From contig PWNM01000614.1 of assembly GCA_003557825.1 (NCBI GenBank), forward strand, positions 1 through 15,656: a DNA stretch of 15,656 bases. Reading direction: 5' to 3'. The position numbers were made by a program, and so were the translations under genes. Numbering within the stretch: the first letter of the stretch is position 1; every line of letters begins with the position of its first letter. This stretch comes from Candidatus Hydrogenedentota bacterium. Its GTDB lineage: Bacteria > Hydrogenedentota > Hydrogenedentia > Hydrogenedentales > SLHB01. Below, piece after piece: positions 12,876-15,656 of the stretch. Below the pieces are notes generated by a model. The model had not been told where the DNA came from and searched no databases. It saw only the letters and a list, made by a program, of their open reading frames with translations.

Positions 12876-13910
12876 ATGACAAGGCATCGGGTTGCTGTAT
12901 TGGGATGTGGGCCGCGCGGAGATGATCATCTCCATGGATTCGCGGCCCATCCGGACCGGTTCGAGGTGGTCGGATTGTGCGACCGAGACGCCGATCGAAT
13001 CGAGACACTTGCGGCGAAATACGCCATAAAGGCCACCTTTACGGACGCGGCGGAGATGTTCCGTGCTGTGGAGCCGGAGGTGTTTTGTTTCGCCACCATG
13101 CCCGACTTGCGTTGGCCTCTTATCGAGTTGGCCCTCGAACATGGCGTCCAAGCGATTGCCTTCGAGAAACCCATGGCCCTAACTTTAAAGGAGGCGCGGC
13201 GGATTCGCGATGCCTGCATCCAAGCAAAGGTAAAGGCCGTGGTGTCCCATCAGCAAAAATACGGGGCCCATTATCAGGCCGTCAAGGATATCGTCGATGG
13301 CGGCCGAATTGGCGACGTCCACACCATACAGGCTACCTCTCAAGCCTGGCTCATGCAATTGGGTACGCATATGATCGACTATGCCCTGTGGCTGAACGGA
13401 CGGTCGCTGGGCGAATGGGTTATCGGACAGGTCCATGGGAAAGGCCACCTGACTGACAGCCACCCCTCGCCGGATTACGCTTGTGGGCGCGTCGCCTTTG
13501 CCAACGGCGTGTGCGGCGTCTTCGAATTTGGCCATTTGTCGCCTTCCTTCTTGCCCAAGGACATGTTCTGGGTGGATGACACCCTTACGGCTTATGGGAC
13601 ACACGGCTATGCCCGGGTGATTGTCGGCGGAGGGTGGCAGGCATACACCAAAGACAGCAACGGAACCGTTCTCACCGGGGAAGGCATGTTCGATCCAAAG
13701 GAGGAGCAGCCGATCTATATGCGGGACCTGGCCGACTGGCTTGATGGACTGATTGACACCCATCCATGCGACATCGAGATAAGCTACCACGGATTCGAGT
13801 TGGCCATGGGTCTATGCTGGAGCGCGTTGCAGCAGCGAGCGTTAAGAGTTCCCTTCGATGCATTGCCCGAAGAGCCGCTTTTCGAACAATTGGCCCGCGA
13901 GCTTCCCTAA
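12876..13910 (+). CDS. Gfo/Idh/MocA-family NAD(P)-dependent oxidoreductase
   Basis: The 344-residue protein has an N-terminal Rossmann fold with dinucleotide-binding AVLGCGPRGDDH (residues 7-18) and an acidic residue after the second strand (CDRDADR), the family EKP motif (E97-K98-P99) at the end of the fold, and a C-terminal alpha/beta domain with GTHMIDYALWL (163-173), where H165 and D168 occupy the usual catalytic positions. Members oxidise or reduce sugars, inositols or their derivatives; the substrate cannot be told from the sequence. The start at 12876 has a purine-rich GGGGGGAG next to it and begins at the conserved HRVAVLG strand; an ATG 12 codons earlier adds only unrelated residues. 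It is divergent from the NfeD cluster and convergent with the next gene. Confidence 0.93.
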   Translation: MTRHRVAVLGCGPRGDDHLHGFAAHPDRFEVVGLCDRDADRIETLAAKYAIKATFTDAAEMFRAVEPEVFCFATMPDLRWPLIELALEHGVQAIAFEKPMALTLKEARRIRDACIQAKVKAVVSHQQKYGAHYQAVKDIVDGGRIGDVHTIQATSQAWLMQLGTHMIDYALWLNGRSLGEWVIGQVHGKGHLTDSHPSPDYACGRVAFANGVCGVFEFGHLSPSFLPKDMFWVDDTLTAYGTHGYARVIVGGGWQAYTKDSNGTVLTGEGMFDPKEEQPIYMRDLADWLDGLIDTHPCDIEISYHGFELAMGLCWSALQQRALRVPFDALPEEPLFEQLARELP

Positions 13911-13955
13911 ACGGAGTTCTGAAAGCTGTTCATGGAATTACACTCGTAGGACAAT

Positions 13956-15224
13956 CTACCGAAATCCGAGCGCCAGCGGAAATCCTACTGCAACGATAAG
14001 GCTCCACACCGTGTATGTCGGGATATATCCTGCAATCCACGCATCGAGACGCTCGATGGGGCGGTTTTTCCATGTAAACTGAAGGTAAAGATACAAAATC
14101 CCGGCGAGATGACAGAAAACCAAGAGGTTAACGCCGAGTACAGCCAATCGGTTTGGCGTGAAGCCGTACGAGGTCAACCGGAATAAGATGGCCGCAAGGG
14201 CGACCATATCAACCAACAACGTGACCGAAACAAGGCCGATGTTCATCATGTCTGCAATACCTACTCCCCTATTCGGATTCCGCTCGGTAATCGAAAACAC
14301 GCTCAGTCCGAGCACCAAAAACAGCAGTACATTGAACGAGATTAGGAAGTCTCGATCCGTGAACGGGCTTTTTCGATTCACAACCATAGCGACCATATAC
14401 GCTATAACCGTCAACAGAAACAAGGGAGTAAACATCCTCGCCAACAAAGGGGCGATCTTGAACCGGTACCGTGCTACCCGCTCAATAAGCAGCGTTGCGA
14501 CGATCGGAGAGGCGGTTGCCCCATAAACAACCACGTTGCGTTCGTACCACCAGACAATGTCCAGCTCAATTAGCAAGAAAAGCTGATATGTTACGAGATA
14601 AAGCACCACGCCTCCGATCAGAATTACCGTTGTATAGATAAGTAATTCGCCATTGAATCGAACATAGTCCATACGCCAGGAAATGCTCTTCCAGGTTCCA
14701 CCCATAAACGTAATCCCCAATAGCGACCACAGGAGGAAAGGCATATGAACGGCAGAAAGCAATATGGTCTGAGAGTCGGACATATCTGGTAGAAGATTCA
14801 GAAACAGCACAGCTCCAGCAAAGATCGCCAGGATACCCCCAACGGCTTTCGCTCGCATTCGCCTTTGGACGCAAAAGCTGATGATTAACGCGCCCAAGAT
14901 GATGCTTGCCAAGTTTCGTTCATAGAAACGCTCTTCATCCATCGTGGCAAAGAAATGTGGCAGCTTCATCAATGTGCCGGCAACAAAAGACAACCCTATG
15001 GCCAACCCAATATCCCAGGCTTGCCAACTGATAGCAGCTGGCGGGGTGGGCGTGTTGCGCTCTGCGTTAAAAAATAGCCGCTCATGCCACACTTGCAGCG
15101 CCATTGAATCGGGTCTTGCGGCGAATGCGTCTGGAAAGTCTCTGGTAAATGCTTCTGGATTTCCGCGATAAAGCTGCTCAAGCGCATGGGGCGACTCAAC
15201 CGACTCAATAATCCGGTCACTCAT
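13956..15224 (-). CDS. Polytopic membrane protein resembling DUF4153
   Basis: The 422-residue product has a soluble N-terminal part (about 1-65) and then around ten to twelve hydrophobic helices over the rest. The segment RLTSYGFTPNRLAVLGVNLL near residues 350-370 is reminiscent of the YG-TPNR motif of DUF4153-type membrane proteins, and the whole helix pattern fits, but the assignment is from memory. There is no transporter signature I can name. The ATG at 15224 has GGGGGAG about eight bases upstream and a promoter with a perfect TATAAT. It is monocistronic by layout: the oxidoreductase gene converges on it with only 45 bases between stop codons and no obvious terminator. Confidence 0.8.
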   Translation of the reverse strand: MSDRIIESVESPHALEQLYRGNPEAFTRDFPDAFAARPDSMALQVWHERLFFNAERNTPTPPAAISWQAWDIGLAIGLSFVAGTLMKLPHFFATMDEERFYERNLASIILGALIISFCVQRRMRAKAVGGILAIFAGAVLFLNLLPDMSDSQTILLSAVHMPFLLWSLLGITFMGGTWKSISWRMDYVRFNGELLIYTTVILIGGVVLYLVTYQLFLLIELDIVWWYERNVVVYGATASPIVATLLIERVARYRFKIAPLLARMFTPLFLLTVIAYMVAMVVNRKSPFTDRDFLISFNVLLFLVLGLSVFSITERNPNRGVGIADMMNIGLVSVTLLVDMVALAAILFRLTSYGFTPNRLAVLGVNLLVFCHLAGILYLYLQFTWKNRPIERLDAWIAGYIPTYTVWSLIVAVGFPLALGFR

Positions 15225-15290
15225 ACCCTACGCTCCCCCTATCGAACTGATCGTTCGGAAAATTCAGCCATCGCATAAAACGCTCGAATC

Positions 15291-15299
15291 ATTATATCA
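15291..15299 (-). promoter_or_regulatory. Predicted extended -10 promoter of the membrane protein gene
   Basis: On the minus strand TGATATAAT (15299-15291) is a consensus extended -10 element. The -35 region at a 17-base spacing (TGTTAT) is poor, as is common with extended -10 promoters. The predicted start near 15284 gives a leader of about 60 bases. Confidence 0.5.
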
Positions 15300-15360
15300 T
15301 CAGAATGCATGAAATAACACAAGTCGGCATCGGCTCTCCGGCGTAGGTATGGATAGTCAC

Positions 15361-15656
15361 TCAGCGGCGAAACAATTCGCCCAGGGGGATAATGGGATCT
15401 TCGAGGTTGAGCAGATCGAGCTCATCGATGAGTTGGCCCAGAACGTGGGTCAGGGCTTCCGAAGTGGTGAATCCCCGGCCGTCGTCGCGTTTTAGAGTCA
15501 TTTCAAGGGAATCCACTTGACGTTCGCGGGTTTCGCGACGGAGCAACTGGGTGGTGACTTTGAGGGCAAAATCCTCCATGAGGCCCTGTTCTACTACCCA
15601 GCGTTTTTGCGGCAGAAGTTGCGGACCTTTGAACCGGTCGGCGCTGTCCATCACGC
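15361..15656 (-). CDS. C-terminal end of an unidentified protein, cut by window edge
   Basis: An open frame enters from the window edge and stops at TGA 15363-15361, giving about 98 residues. GTG and ATG codons lie right at the edge, but no ribosome site can be seen, so the true start is probably outside and this is the end of a longer gene. The visible part is soluble and helical with many charged residues (KRWVVEQGLMEDFALKVTTQ, LGQLIDELDLLNLEDP). No domain is recognised. It is in the same orientation as the membrane protein gene 136 bases downstream, which has its own promoter candidate. Confidence 0.55.
   Translation of the reverse strand, partial: VMDSADRFKGPQLLPQKRWVVEQGLMEDFALKVTTQLLRRETRERQVDSLEMTLKRDDGRGFTTSEALTHVLGQLIDELDLLNLEDPIIPLGELFRR

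Noticed and set aside
13911..13955. Bidirectional terminator between the oxidoreductase and the membrane protein genes
   Set aside because: No stable inverted repeat with a T-run is visible in the 45 bases.

Overview
This is an accessory-looking but gene-dense stretch of a bacterial chromosome with roughly even base composition. An OmpA/Pal-type protein with a peptidoglycan-binding domain indicates a Gram-negative envelope. The FloA/NfeD cluster, the NPCBM-containing secreted protein and the generally low familiarity of the small genes suggest a poorly cultured lineage near the PVC or Hydrogenedentota-like groups. That placement is an inference from gene content, not a measured result.

Layout. 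Positions 1-1322 (minus) hold the first 440 residues of a secreted NPCBM-domain protein cut by the window edge. Positions 1461-3650 (minus) carry xerD, def and recR, with a probable promoter before def-recR. Positions 3711-3745 are a strong terminator ending an OmpA-family gene (3770-4438), which has its own good promoter. Positions 4591-5225 hold a stem-loop, an orphan sigma-70 region-4-like protein and a small overlapping ORF. Upstream of these, 5321-5614 looks like a regulated leader RNA: promoter, small arginine-rich ORF, and three sequence segments able to form either a 13-bp antiterminator or a 10-bp terminator followed by a U-rich tract. Positions 5692-7094 (plus) contain promoter candidates, a 12-bp inverted repeat and a receiver-histidine kinase gene whose 3' end runs into a 36-bp tandem repeat, followed by a small zinc-ribbon protein (7222-7596).

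Positions 7636-12701 (minus) form a tight six-gene cluster: long NfeD with serine-protease domain, a 103-residue unknown, short NfeD, a previously unfamiliar hybrid of the FloA N-terminal half with an NfeD-like C-terminal OB fold, full FloA, and a single-pass glutamine-rich protein. It probably builds flotillin-like membrane microdomains together with membrane-protein quality control. A divergent Gfo/Idh/MocA oxidoreductase (12876-13910), a polytopic membrane protein resembling DUF4153 (13956-15224) and the C-terminal end of an unidentified protein (15361 to the edge) close the window.

The most promising unusual features are the FloA-NfeD hybrid inside its cluster and the candidate attenuator in front of the orphan sigma-like gene. 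No rRNA, tRNA, CRISPR array, insertion sequence or phage gene was seen.
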